From positions 248,001 through 312,000 of the forward strand of contig NZ_BDDT01000004.1 in NCBI RefSeq assembly GCF_001661495.1: DNA of 64,000 nucleotides, read 5' to 3'. Both the position numbers and the translations under genes were made by a program. The DNA is from Pseudoalteromonas prydzensis. Its GTDB lineage: Bacteria; Pseudomonadota; Gammaproteobacteria; Enterobacterales; Alteromonadaceae. Positions 19,289-27,246 of this stretch are shown piece after piece (position 1 is the first letter of the stretch; each line of letters starts with the position of its first letter). The notes beneath the pieces were generated by a model. That model saw only the letters and a list, made by a program, of their open reading frames with translations, was not told the origin of the DNA and did no database searches.

Positions 19289-21484
19289 ATGAGCTTTGAA
19301 GTCGATGAAGATATTTTACAAGATTTTCTAGTAGAGGCTGGAGAAATTCTTGAGCTTTTGTCAGAACAGCTGGTGGAGCTTGAAAATAACCCAGATGATA
19401 CCGAATTACTCAATGCAATTTTCCGTGGTTTTCATACGGTCAAAGGCGGCGCTGGCTTTTTAAGTATGACCGAGTTGGTTGATGCTTGTCATGGTGCTGA
19501 GAACGTGTTCGACTTATTACGCCAAGGTGTACGTAAAGTTAATTCTGAGCTGATGGATGTTATCCTGCAAGCGCTCGACACAATTAATGAAATGTTCGCG
19601 ACTATTCAAAGTAGAGAAAAGCCAGAGCCTGCAGATCCTGAATTACTCGCTGTATTACATAAATTAGGCATGCCACCAACTGCTGATGAAATAAGTGGTG
19701 CATCTTCAGTTGAGGATACACCGACTCCGGTTGTCGATGCGGATGCTATTTTAGATGATGACGATCCATTTGCATTTGACTTATTATTCGATGGCCAAGT
19801 CGATAGCGATGCCAGTGATGTGCAGATTGATGAAATTACTGAAGATGAATTTGAAAGCTTACTTGATGAGTTACATGGTAAAGGCCAAAGCCCAATAACC
19901 ACAACAGGCTCAGTGACTAGTGATTCATCGAGTAGTGATATTACCGATGATGAGTTTGATAACTTATTAGATGAATTACATGGTGTTGGTAGCTTTGGTA
20001 TGGTGAGCAATAATACTGCAAGTCGCCAAGAAGCGACAGAGCCAGCCCCCTCGCCAGTTGATGCAGCAAAAAGCAGCAGCCCAGATGAAATCAGTGATGA
20101 TGAATTTGAAGCCCTGCTTGATGAGCTACATGGTAAAGGGACTGCTCCCCAAGCAACAGAGTCAACACCTACGCCAGCCCCCGCAGTTAAGCCATCTGCT
20201 CCTATTGCTAAGCCTGAAGCTAAAACACCAGCTCCAAGTGAAGTAAGTAAGGTGGTTGAAAATCCAGCCCCTTCAGCAGCACCAGCCACTGCCGCGGCTA
20301 AAAAAGCGCCACCGCCTCAAGCTGATACCACAGTACGCGTTGATACTAAGCGTCTTGACCAAATAATGAATATGGTTGGTGAGTTAGTATTAGTTCGTAA
20401 TCGTCTCGTGAGCCTTGCCACCAATACTGAAAGTGAAGCGATGGGTAAAGCCATCTCAAACCTTGATGTAGTGACAGCAGATTTACAAGGTGCGGTGATG
20501 AAAACGCGAATGCAACCAATCAAAAAAGTGTTTGGTCGTTTCCCTCGCGTAGTACGAGATTTAGCGCGGAGCTTGAAAAAAGACATCAATTTGTTATTGG
20601 TTGGTGAAGAAACTGATTTAGATAAAAACTTAGTTGAGGCACTGGCCGATCCACTAGTCCACTTAGTACGTAACTCAGTTGACCATGGTATTGAAATGCC
20701 GGATGTGCGTGAAGCCGCAGGTAAATCGCGTACAGGTACAGTGACACTTTCAGCATCTCAAGAGGGTGATCATATCTTGCTTACCATTCGTGATGATGGT
20801 GCGGGTATGGATCCTGAAAAGCTGAAAAAAATCGCTATTAGTAAAGGAGTGCTTGATCACGAGCAAGCTGCACGCTTGTCTGATACCGAAGCATACAACC
20901 TGATTTTTGCGCCAGGCTTTTCGACTAAAGAACAGATCTCGGATATTTCAGGCCGTGGTGTGGGTATGGATGTGGTGAAAACCAAAATTACCCAACTTAA
21001 TGGTTCTGTGAGTATTCAATCTGAGCTCGGTGTGGGTACTATTTTAGAAATTAAAGTGCCGTTAACATTGGCTATTTTGCCAACATTGATGGTGATAGTT
21101 GGCGAGCAGACATTTGCATTACCGCTGGCTGGTGTGAATGAAATATTCCATCTTGATTTAACCAAAACAAATGTTGTTGATGGCCAATTAACCATCATAG
21201 TGCGTAAAAAAGCGCTGCCGTTATTTTATTTAGAGCACTGGTTAGTCAAAGGTGCCGATCGTTCACAACGCAAAGCGCAAGGTCATGTGGTGATTGTGCA
21301 AATTGGTACACAGCAAGTCGGTTTTGTAGTGGATTCATTGATTGGTCAAGAAGAAGTGGTTATTAAACCGCTTGATGCTTTATTACAAGGTACACCGGGT
21401 ATGGCGGGGGCAACAATTACCTCTGATGGTGGTATAGCGCTAATTTTAGATGTGCCAAACCTGTTAAAGCACTACGCACGCTAG
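19289..21484 (+). CDS. cheA: Chemotaxis histidine kinase CheA with repeat-bearing linker
   Basis: CheA autophosphorylates and passes phosphate to CheY and CheB. The 731-aa protein has a P1 HPt domain with His49 (FRGFHTVKGGAGFL), then a long linker (about 130-345), the P3 dimer helices, the P4 kinase (NSVDHGIE, DDGAGMD, GRGVGMDVV) and the P5 CheW-like domain. The linker has no recognisable P2 domain. Instead it carries three copies of an acidic motif of the form (I)-[ST]-x-DEF-x-x-LLDELHG-x-G at residues 181-199, 217-234 and 266-284. In ParC/ParP bacteria this part of CheA includes the LID region reported to bind the polar localisation proteins. Confidence 0.97.
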   Translation: MSFEVDEDILQDFLVEAGEILELLSEQLVELENNPDDTELLNAIFRGFHTVKGGAGFLSMTELVDACHGAENVFDLLRQGVRKVNSELMDVILQALDTINEMFATIQSREKPEPADPELLAVLHKLGMPPTADEISGASSVEDTPTPVVDADAILDDDDPFAFDLLFDGQVDSDASDVQIDEITEDEFESLLDELHGKGQSPITTTGSVTSDSSSSDITDDEFDNLLDELHGVGSFGMVSNNTASRQEATEPAPSPVDAAKSSSPDEISDDEFEALLDELHGKGTAPQATESTPTPAPAVKPSAPIAKPEAKTPAPSEVSKVVENPAPSAAPATAAAKKAPPPQADTTVRVDTKRLDQIMNMVGELVLVRNRLVSLATNTESEAMGKAISNLDVVTADLQGAVMKTRMQPIKKVFGRFPRVVRDLARSLKKDINLLLVGEETDLDKNLVEALADPLVHLVRNSVDHGIEMPDVREAAGKSRTGTVTLSASQEGDHILLTIRDDGAGMDPEKLKKIAISKGVLDHEQAARLSDTEAYNLIFAPGFSTKEQISDISGRGVGMDVVKTKITQLNGSVSIQSELGVGTILEIKVPLTLAILPTLMVIVGEQTFALPLAGVNEIFHLDLTKTNVVDGQLTIIVRKKALPLFYLEHWLVKGADRSQRKAQGHVVIVQIGTQQVGFVVDSLIGQEEVVIKPLDALLQGTPGMAGATITSDGGIALILDVPNLLKHYAR
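19829..20140 (+). repeat. Three in-frame repeats in the CheA linker
   Basis: Copies lie at 19829-19885, 19937-19990 and 20084-20140. Each encodes an acidic helix with core DEF-[ED]-x-LLDELHG-[KV]-G. They are separated by Ser/Thr/Pro-rich spacers, giving start-to-start offsets of 36 and 49 residues. Synonymous codons differ between copies, so these are protein-level repeats and not a recent DNA duplication. Confidence 0.9.
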
Positions 21485-21501
21485 TCCATTCTTATCTTAA
21501 C

Positions 21502-21525
21502 GCGGGAGCCATTTTTGGCTCTCGC
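21502..21525 (+). promoter_or_regulatory. Hairpin in the cheA-cheB gap
   Basis: GCGGGAGCC and GGCTCTCGC form a 9-bp stem (one G-U pair) around a 6-nt loop ATTTTT. No U-tract follows, so it is not a standard terminator. It may act as an mRNA processing or stability element between cheA and the genes downstream. Confidence 0.6.
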
Positions 21526-21545
21526 AGATAAAATTTAACAAGAGT

Positions 21546-22682
21546 ATGCCAATGGCAGTTAAAGTTTTAGTTGTTGATGATTCAAGTTTTTTTCGCCGCA
21601 GAGTGAGCGAAATACTCGAGCAAGATAAGGATATTGAAGTCATTGGTTTTGCGGTAAATGGCCGAGAAGCCGTAGACAAAGCAAATCAATTACGACCAGA
21701 TGTAATCACCATGGACGTTGAAATGCCAGTGCTTGATGGTATTAGCGCTGTAAAAGAGATCATGGCAGCTAACCCAACGCCAATCCTGATGTTTTCGTCA
21801 CTCACACGTGATGGCGCAACAGCGACCTTAGATGCACTTGACGCGGGCGCTTTAGATTTTTTACCGAAAAAGTTTGAAGATATTGCTCGCAATAATGAAG
21901 ATGCAATTAAACTACTCCAAAATAAAGTAAAAGAAATTGGCCGTAGACGGTTATCACGTTTTAGCCGGCCTGCACCAGCAACGCCTTCATCTACGTCTAC
22001 AGCAACTACCTCGCGGCCTGCAATTACTCAGCCGGATATAAGTTTTAACCGTAGTGCTACGCCGAGCGCTGGTCCAGCTGCGACTATTCGTGCCTCAGGA
22101 AAGAAATATCAAATTGTCGCTATTGGTACTTCTACTGGTGGGCCTGTTGCACTGCAAACGATTTTGACTCAGTTACCGGCTAATTTCCCACACCCTATTT
22201 TGTTAATTCAACACATGCCTGCAGCATTTACGCCAGCATTTGCAGCGCGTTTAAATGGGTTATGTAAAATACAAGTAAAAGAAGCTCAACAGGGTGATAA
22301 ATTAATGCCAGGCGTGGCTTATTTGGCACCAGGTGGTCAGCAAATGTTGATTGAAGGGCGAGGTGGAAATCGCACTTTACGGGTTTTTGAAGACGATAGT
22401 GCACGGATCACCTATAAGCCGAGTGTTGATGTAACCTTTGCTAGTACAGCTAAAGCCTATCAAGGTGATGTACTCGCAGTTGTGTTAACTGGAATGGGAG
22501 CCGATGGACGCGATGGCGCAAGAATGCTGAAACAAGCAGGTGCGACAATTTGGGCACAAGATGAAAAAACCAGTGTGGTTTATGGTATGCCGCAAGCGGT
22601 TGCAAGTGCTGGTTTATCATCGGCAAGTATCGCGCTGAGCGATGTTGCAACTCGATTAGTTCGTGAGATTGGTTGTGGATAA
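21546..22682 (+). CDS. cheB: Chemotaxis methylesterase CheB
   Basis: CheB demethylates and deamidates chemoreceptors for adaptation. The 378-aa protein has an N-terminal receiver with D57 ([11 protein letters not shown]), a Ser/Thr/Pro linker (about 140-185) and a C-terminal esterase domain with catalytic Ser in [11 protein letters not shown], His in LIQHMPAAF and Asp in [12 protein letters not shown] 21546 is used; ATG 21552 is also possible. The 3' end overlaps motC. No cheR gene is in the window. Confidence 0.96.
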   Translation: MPMAVKVLVVDDSSFFRRRVSEILEQDKDIEVIGFAVNGREAVDKANQLRPDVITMDVEMPVLDGISAVKEIMAANPTPILMFSSLTRDGATATLDALDAGALDFLPKKFEDIARNNEDAIKLLQNKVKEIGRRRLSRFSRPAPATPSSTSTATTSRPAITQPDISFNRSATPSAGPAATIRASGKKYQIVAIGTSTGGPVALQTILTQLPANFPHPILLIQHMPAAFTPAFAARLNGLCKIQVKEAQQGDKLMPGVAYLAPGGQQMLIEGRGGNRTLRVFEDDSARITYKPSVDVTFASTAKAYQGDVLAVVLTGMGADGRDGARMLKQAGATIWAQDEKTSVVYGMPQAVASAGLSSASIALSDVATRLVREIGCG

Positions 22683-23439
22683 GTTGTCATTTTTAGGCCT
22701 GATAGTTGCATTGTGTGCAATTGGCTTCGGATATTCATTGGAGGGTGGGGTCGTTAGTGCGTTATTTAATGGCCCAGCATTGATAATTGTACTCGGTGGC
22801 ACGCTCGGCGCAGTGATGCTGCAAACCCCTGCCAGCACATTCAACAAAGTATTAAAGATTAGTCATTGGGTGTTTTTCCCGCCGCGTCATGATATTGATG
22901 GGGCAATTGAACAAGTTAAAAGTTGGTCACAGAAAGCGCGTCAAGAAGGTTATTTGGCACTAGAAGAGATTGCGTTGACGCACTCTGATCCTTACGTTGC
23001 CAAAGGCTTGAGTTTACTGGTTGATGGTCATAGTGAGCAAAAGCTCAGAGACACACTAGAAATTGATTTATTACTAGAGCGCGAACGCCTGCTTGAAGCC
23101 AGCCGTGTCTATGAAGCATTGGGTGGTTACAGCCCAACTATTGGTATTTTAGGCGCAGTACTTGGATTGATTCAGGCAATGTCGTTTATTACCGATCCTG
23201 AAAAATTAGGCGCGGGTGTTGCAACTGCTTTTATCGCTACAATTTATGGTGTCGGCTTAGCAAATTTATTATTTCTGCCAATGGCTAACAAGCTGCAGCA
23301 GCAAGTTGAACAAAAAATGCTTTACCACGAGCTACTCGCTGAAGGCATTATTGCGATGAGCCAAGGAGATAGCCCTGTTAATATAGAGCTCAAACTTGAA
23401 GCGTATCGCGTTGAGCGACCAACTCAGTTACAACAATAA
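22675..23439 (+). CDS. motC: MotA/MotC-type flagellar stator subunit
   Basis: This is a MotA-family proton-channel subunit of the flagellar stator. It has 254 aa and four membrane helices (about 5-22, 30-48, 145-165, 178-200). The proline of the channel region lies in [20 protein letters not shown], and the first-helix end reads [12 protein letters not shown]. Order cheB-motC-motD matches Pseudomonas, where MotCD is a second stator beside MotAB. GTG 22675 (VDKLSFLG) is preferred over the GTG at 22663, because the family starts there; both overlap cheB. Confidence 0.9.
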   Translation: MDKLSFLGLIVALCAIGFGYSLEGGVVSALFNGPALIIVLGGTLGAVMLQTPASTFNKVLKISHWVFFPPRHDIDGAIEQVKSWSQKARQEGYLALEEIALTHSDPYVAKGLSLLVDGHSEQKLRDTLEIDLLLERERLLEASRVYEALGGYSPTIGILGAVLGLIQAMSFITDPEKLGAGVATAFIATIYGVGLANLLFLPMANKLQQQVEQKMLYHELLAEGIIAMSQGDSPVNIELKLEAYRVERPTQLQQ

Positions 23440-24401
23440 TGATGCGTCGCCGCCTTCGTCATTCGTCGAGTAAAAACCAACATACTGAACGTTGGCTAGT
23501 TTCCTATGCTGATTACATGACCATTATGTTTGCGTTTTTTGTGGTGATGTATGCTATTGCCATCAATAAAGAAGAAAGCTTTCAAATTTTATCTGACTCA
23601 TTAGAACAAGTGTTTGATAAATCAGCTCGTCAGCATTCCCAAGAAGGTCAAGGCGTCACTGGGACTGGCTTATTAACTGATAGGGTTAGCCCCGAGAAAG
23701 AGCTGCTGTTTGGTGAAAGCATTCAAAAGCAAGAAGTTGGCCCAGAACTGCTTGATGGCCAAAGTGATACAAGTAATATAAAACAAAAGCATTTAGGTAA
23801 ACCTCTGGATAGTTTACTGACTAAACTGCAATCAGCGTTAATTGATGAAATACGCGACGGTGAAGCCAGCTTAGAGCTACACCAAGATTGGTTGATTATT
23901 GAATTAAGCTCTGGGATGTTGTTTTCAAGTGGTAGTGCCGTGGCTCACTTACGTGCAAAGCAAGTGATCAAACAAGTAAAAGATATTATTGCCCCGGTTG
24001 ATAATTACATTCGCGTACGTGGCTATACTGATAACGAAACAATTCGAAATGAAATGTTTCGCTCTAATTGGGAATTGTCGGTCGCTCGGGCAACGTCTAT
24101 GTTAGTAGAGCTTGAGAGTTTAGGCATAAACCCAGCTCGTATGGCCATCGAAGGCTATGGGCAATATTCGCCTTTTGCTGAGAATGACACCGAGCAAGGC
24201 CGTGCAGAAAATCGTAAAGTAGTGGTGGCATTATCTAAATATGGTTTACCACCGAAACCTGAGGTCACAGAAGAGCAAGCTGCGCAGCAACAAGCAGCAG
24301 AGCCGCAAGCAATTGAGTTGCCAAGTGATGATAACAGCATTAAAGTGATCCAACTCCCACATGGTGGCATACGAATTACAACGCGCAATGAAAAAAAATA
24401 A
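23439..24401 (+). CDS. motD: MotB/MotD-type flagellar stator subunit
   Basis: This is a MotB-family stator subunit that anchors to peptidoglycan. Of 320 aa, the single membrane helix (about 22-45) holds the proton-binding Asp in VSYADYMTIMFAFFVVMYA. A long plug/linker follows, then an OmpA-like domain with VRGYTDNETIRNEMFRSNWE and RMAIEGYGQYSPFAEND (about 190-265). A Gln/Ala-rich tail ends the protein. The start overlaps the motC stop by 1 nt. Confidence 0.92.
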   Translation: MMRRRLRHSSSKNQHTERWLVSYADYMTIMFAFFVVMYAIAINKEESFQILSDSLEQVFDKSARQHSQEGQGVTGTGLLTDRVSPEKELLFGESIQKQEVGPELLDGQSDTSNIKQKHLGKPLDSLLTKLQSALIDEIRDGEASLELHQDWLIIELSSGMLFSSGSAVAHLRAKQVIKQVKDIIAPVDNYIRVRGYTDNETIRNEMFRSNWELSVARATSMLVELESLGINPARMAIEGYGQYSPFAENDTEQGRAENRKVVVALSKYGLPPKPEVTEEQAAQQQAAEPQAIELPSDDNSIKVIQLPHGGIRITTRNEKK

Positions 24402-24409
24402 GGTGTGAT

Positions 24410-25180
24410 GTGAAAATCTGGACGGTAGCGAATCAAAAAGGCGGAGTAGGGAAAACCACCACGGCCGTAAGTTTAGCTGGCATATTAGCGCTGCAAGGAA
24501 AGCGAGTATTACTGATTGATACTGATCCCCATGCATCTTTAACCTATTACTTTGGCATTGACTCTGAAGATTTAGAAGTCAGTGTTTATGATATATTTGC
24601 TCGTGGTAACGCCATGGCCAGTGAAGAAATTTTACAAGCGCTGTGCCCATCAAATATTGATAATTTGGACATTTTGCCTGCAACTATGGCAATTGCCACC
24701 CTTGACCGCAGTATGGGCAATAAAACGGGGATGGGGCTGATATTAAAAAAAGCATTAACAAAAATCAGTGAACATTATGATTATGCAATATTAGATTGTC
24801 CGCCAGTGCTGGGTGTTTTAATGGTCAATGCGTTGGCCGCCAGTGAGCGTATTTTAGTGCCGGTGCAAACAGAGTTTTTAGCGCTAAAAGGGCTGGATCG
24901 GATGATGCGAACGATGGAGTTAATGCAAAGCTCGCAATCAAAGCAGTATCAATATACCATTATCCCGACAATGTATGATAAGCGCACCAATGCATCTTTA
25001 GAAGCATATAAAACATTACAGCAAACGTACCAAGAAAAAGTATGGCCAGGGGTAATACCGGTAGATACCAAGTTTCGTGATGCAAGTTTAGCCCAGCAAG
25101 TACCTATTCAGTATTGTCCGCGCTCACGAGGTGTGTATGCATATCGCGCATTACTCGATTATTTGATTGAACAAGGTTAA
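24410..25180 (+). CDS. parC: ParA-like ATPase ParC (polar chemotaxis array localisation)
   Basis: This 256-aa ParA/MinD-family ATPase has deviant Walker A QKGGVGKTTTAVSLAG at about 8-23, the DTDPHASLTYY motif and Walker B YAILDCPPVLGVL. In Vibrio, ParC in the same position (after the chemotaxis and Mot genes, before a CheW-domain protein) recruits chemosensory arrays to the old pole. There is no parB or parS nearby, which argues against plasmid or chromosome partition. The GTG start follows motD by 8 nt. Confidence 0.88.
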   Translation: MKIWTVANQKGGVGKTTTAVSLAGILALQGKRVLLIDTDPHASLTYYFGIDSEDLEVSVYDIFARGNAMASEEILQALCPSNIDNLDILPATMAIATLDRSMGNKTGMGLILKKALTKISEHYDYAILDCPPVLGVLMVNALAASERILVPVQTEFLALKGLDRMMRTMELMQSSQSKQYQYTIIPTMYDKRTNASLEAYKTLQQTYQEKVWPGVIPVDTKFRDASLAQQVPIQYCPRSRGVYAYRALLDYLIEQG

Positions 25181-25183
25181 TGA

Positions 25184-25981
25184 ATGAGTAAGCAATTATT
25201 TGCTAATGAAAAAGTAATGACCCAGTACTTGGGGGCTTTACTGTGCGAAGAGGAAGAGTCAACAGACTTAGAACCGGTTGCAAAATTACTCGAACAAGTG
25301 TCACCGACAGACACTAACAATAAAATGCCAGCGAAGGCGTCGCAGCAAACGATTGTACAGCCAAATGCACTGGACGAGCCAAAACCAACTGCGCAAGCAA
25401 AAATACCCGAACAAATTACACCGCCCCTTGAGAAACCGCAGATCCAAGCTAATATCAATGATATAGCTAAAGTTGCTACACAAGAAGATGCTGTTGAGGC
25501 GAAAACGCCTGTGCAGCGTCAAGAGGATTACTTTGATGGTGAATTTCAAGCATTATTCTTTGAGGTCGCGGGGTTAACCCTTGCAGTGCCTCTTAAGGCG
25601 CTTGGTGGGATCCATCAATTAGGTGAAGTGAACCAACTATTCGGTAAACCTAAATGGTTTAAAGGGGTTATGCTCAATCGTGAGGAAAACCTGAATGTGG
25701 TTGATACCGCTCGTTGGGTGATGCCAGAAAAGTATACCCAAGAGTTAGAAGACAAATTAAACTACCAATACTTGATCACTTTAGGTGATAGCCAATGGGG
25801 ATTGTTGGCAGAAAAGCTGGTAAATAACATCACACTACGAAGTGAAGATGTGAAATGGCGAGCTAAAAGTGGCAAGCGGCCTTGGCTTGCAGGGGTAATT
25901 AAAGAAAAAATGTGTGCCTTAATTGATGTGCAAAGCTTAAATCAATTATTAGAGCAAGGTTTAGATAGCCGCGAGCAGTAA
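25184..25981 (+). CDS. parP: CheW-domain protein ParP (ParC partner)
   Basis: ParP links ParC to CheA and the chemoreceptor array in Vibrio. The 265-aa protein has a variable, Pro/Gln-rich N-terminal half (about 1-120) and a CheW-like/AIF domain (about 120-255) beginning FQALFFEVAGLTLAVPLKALGG. The pairing with parC immediately upstream and cheW downstream fits ParP. It is 3 nt after parC. Confidence 0.87.
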   Translation: MSKQLFANEKVMTQYLGALLCEEEESTDLEPVAKLLEQVSPTDTNNKMPAKASQQTIVQPNALDEPKPTAQAKIPEQITPPLEKPQIQANINDIAKVATQEDAVEAKTPVQRQEDYFDGEFQALFFEVAGLTLAVPLKALGGIHQLGEVNQLFGKPKWFKGVMLNREENLNVVDTARWVMPEKYTQELEDKLNYQYLITLGDSQWGLLAEKLVNNITLRSEDVKWRAKSGKRPWLAGVIKEKMCALIDVQSLNQLLEQGLDSREQ

Positions 25982-26000
25982 CGATATTCGGAGTACTAAC

Positions 26001-26498
26001 ATGAGTGAACAAAGATTATTATCAACCAGTAAAAATACCGATGGCAACGATGAAGTGCTGCAATGGGTCACCTTTAAGCTGGAATCAGAAACCTACGGCG
26101 TAAATGTGATGCAAGTACAAGAGATCTTGCGTTACACAGAGATTGCGCCAGTACCTGGTGCGCCAAGCTATGTATTAGGGATCATTAACTTACGTGGTAA
26201 CGTTGTAACCGTTATTGATACTCGTGCACGATTTGGTCTAATGTCTGCTGAGGCTACCGATAATTCACGGGTTTTGATCATCGAAGCAGAAGAGCAAGTT
26301 ATTGGTATTCTTGCAGATAGTGTGGCAGAAGTCGTTTATTTACGCAGCTCTGAAATCGACAGCGCACCAAATATTGGCACTGAAGAAAGTGCTAAATTTA
26401 TCCAAGGTGTGAGTAACCGCGATGGTGAACTATTGATTTTAGTTGATTTAAATAAATTGCTAAATGATGAAGAGTGGGACGAGCTAAGCGGTTTATAA
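26001..26498 (+). CDS. cheW: Chemotaxis coupling protein CheW
   Basis: CheW couples receptors to CheA in the array. It has 165 aa with a single CheW domain; conserved segments are VTFKLESETYGVNVMQVQEI and GIINLRGNVVTVIDTRARFG (about 66-85). A GGAG ribosome site lies 9 nt before the ATG. It is 19 nt after parP. Confidence 0.97.
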   Translation: MSEQRLLSTSKNTDGNDEVLQWVTFKLESETYGVNVMQVQEILRYTEIAPVPGAPSYVLGIINLRGNVVTVIDTRARFGLMSAEATDNSRVLIIEAEEQVIGILADSVAEVVYLRSSEIDSAPNIGTEESAKFIQGVSNRDGELLILVDLNKLLNDEEWDELSGL

Positions 26499-26514
26499 CG
26501 CTTACGGAAAAACT

Positions 26515-26919
26515 ATGTTGGTATACTCGTTGTTAGGCGCCTCACTATTACTGTTCTTAGTATGCTTGGGGCTAATTTTCATTAATAATAACAAACATGC
26601 TGCCGCGTTAAAAAGTCGGGCGCAGCAACTGCAAGAAGCACAACACCAGCTGAGTATTTTACGCAGCGAAGTTGCTGAAATGCGCACTGGCATGTTAAGT
26701 ATTGGCAAGCGGTTAGTTGCTGTAGAGCAACGCAATCAGGAGTTAGCGCAATTACAAGATGCGCAGAAGTATGATGATCCTGATGCGAAAATTTATTCAC
26801 GTGCAGTAAAAATGGTTGAGCTAGGCGCGGATCTCGAAGAGATCATTCGTGAATGCGAGTTGCCTCGCGCTGAAGCTGAGTTATTAATGTCGTTACATCA
26901 TCAAAAAGGCGCGAGTTAG
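26515..26919 (+). CDS. fipA: DUF2802 membrane protein FipA (FlhF-interacting)
   Basis: The 134-aa protein has one N-terminal membrane helix (about 2-22), a coiled coil (about 25-75) and a small C-terminal domain (about 85-134) with KMVELGADLEEIIRECELPR, the DUF2802 core. DUF2802 proteins named FipA have been reported in Vibrio, Pseudomonas and Shewanella as polar membrane proteins that work with FlhF in flagellum placement, and they are encoded at the end of the flagellar/chemotaxis cluster, as here. The assignment rests on domain layout and position. Confidence 0.82.
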   Translation: MLVYSLLGASLLLFLVCLGLIFINNNKHAAALKSRAQQLQEAQHQLSILRSEVAEMRTGMLSIGKRLVAVEQRNQELAQLQDAQKYDDPDAKIYSRAVKMVELGADLEEIIRECELPRAEAELLMSLHHQKGAS

Positions 26920-26928
26920 CGCCTTTTT
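26903..26928. terminator. Bidirectional terminator, fipA / fhlB
   Basis: AAAAAGGCGC and GCGCCTTTTT form a 10-bp stem around GAGTTA, with A and T runs on both sides, so it can work in both directions. The stem overlaps the fipA stop codon and lies 7 nt from the end of the convergent fhlB gene. It closes the long flagellar/chemotaxis unit. Confidence 0.9.
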
Positions 26929-26934
26929 ACTTTT

Positions 26935-27243
26935 CTACGCTTTAATATTTAACTTACCTTGAAAGTCTTGCCAGCCTGGTGGGAATTTTCCCCGCAATAC
27001 ATACGAAAAAGCGATTAACTCAGCAATCACATAATATAATTCTTTGGGGATCTCCTCACCGAGTTCTAAATGCGATAATGTTTTTGCTAAAGCTTCATCT
27101 TTGTGGATCAAAATACCTTTTTCTTCCGCCACCTTAATAATGTCTTCTGCCAGCTTGCCAAATCCTTTACTGGCTACTGTTGGTGCGCGGCCTGCTTCGT
27201 AAAGTAAGCCAATTGCAGATTTATGTTGAGAACTTTCACTCAT
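26935..27243 (-). CDS. fhlB: FlhB C-domain homologue (FhlB/FlhX type)
   Basis: The 102-aa soluble protein aligns by eye with the part of FlhB that follows the NPTH cleavage site: APTVASKGFGKLAEDIIKVA matches APVVVAKGVDEMAMQIRKIA of the FlhB encoded in this window, and the C-terminal helices also match. It has no membrane helices and no NPTH motif, so it cannot self-cleave. Related proteins (FhlB; YlqH in Bacillus) can partly stand in for the FlhB C-domain. It follows the FliK-like gene with a 3-nt gap. Confidence 0.85.
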   Translation of the reverse strand: MSESSQHKSAIGLLYEAGRAPTVASKGFGKLAEDIIKVAEEKGILIHKDEALAKTLSHLELGEEIPKELYYVIAELIAFSYVLRGKFPPGWQDFQGKLNIKA

Positions 27244-27246
27244 AGT

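Noticed and set aside
19606..20289. 227-aa open frame antisense to cheA
   Set aside because: It is a shadow of the repeat-rich CheA linker, with low-complexity Ser/Gly composition.
24410..25180. ParA-type partition system of a plasmid or chromosome
   Set aside because: There is no parB or parS nearby, and the motD-parP-cheW context fits the chemotaxis array ATPase ParC.
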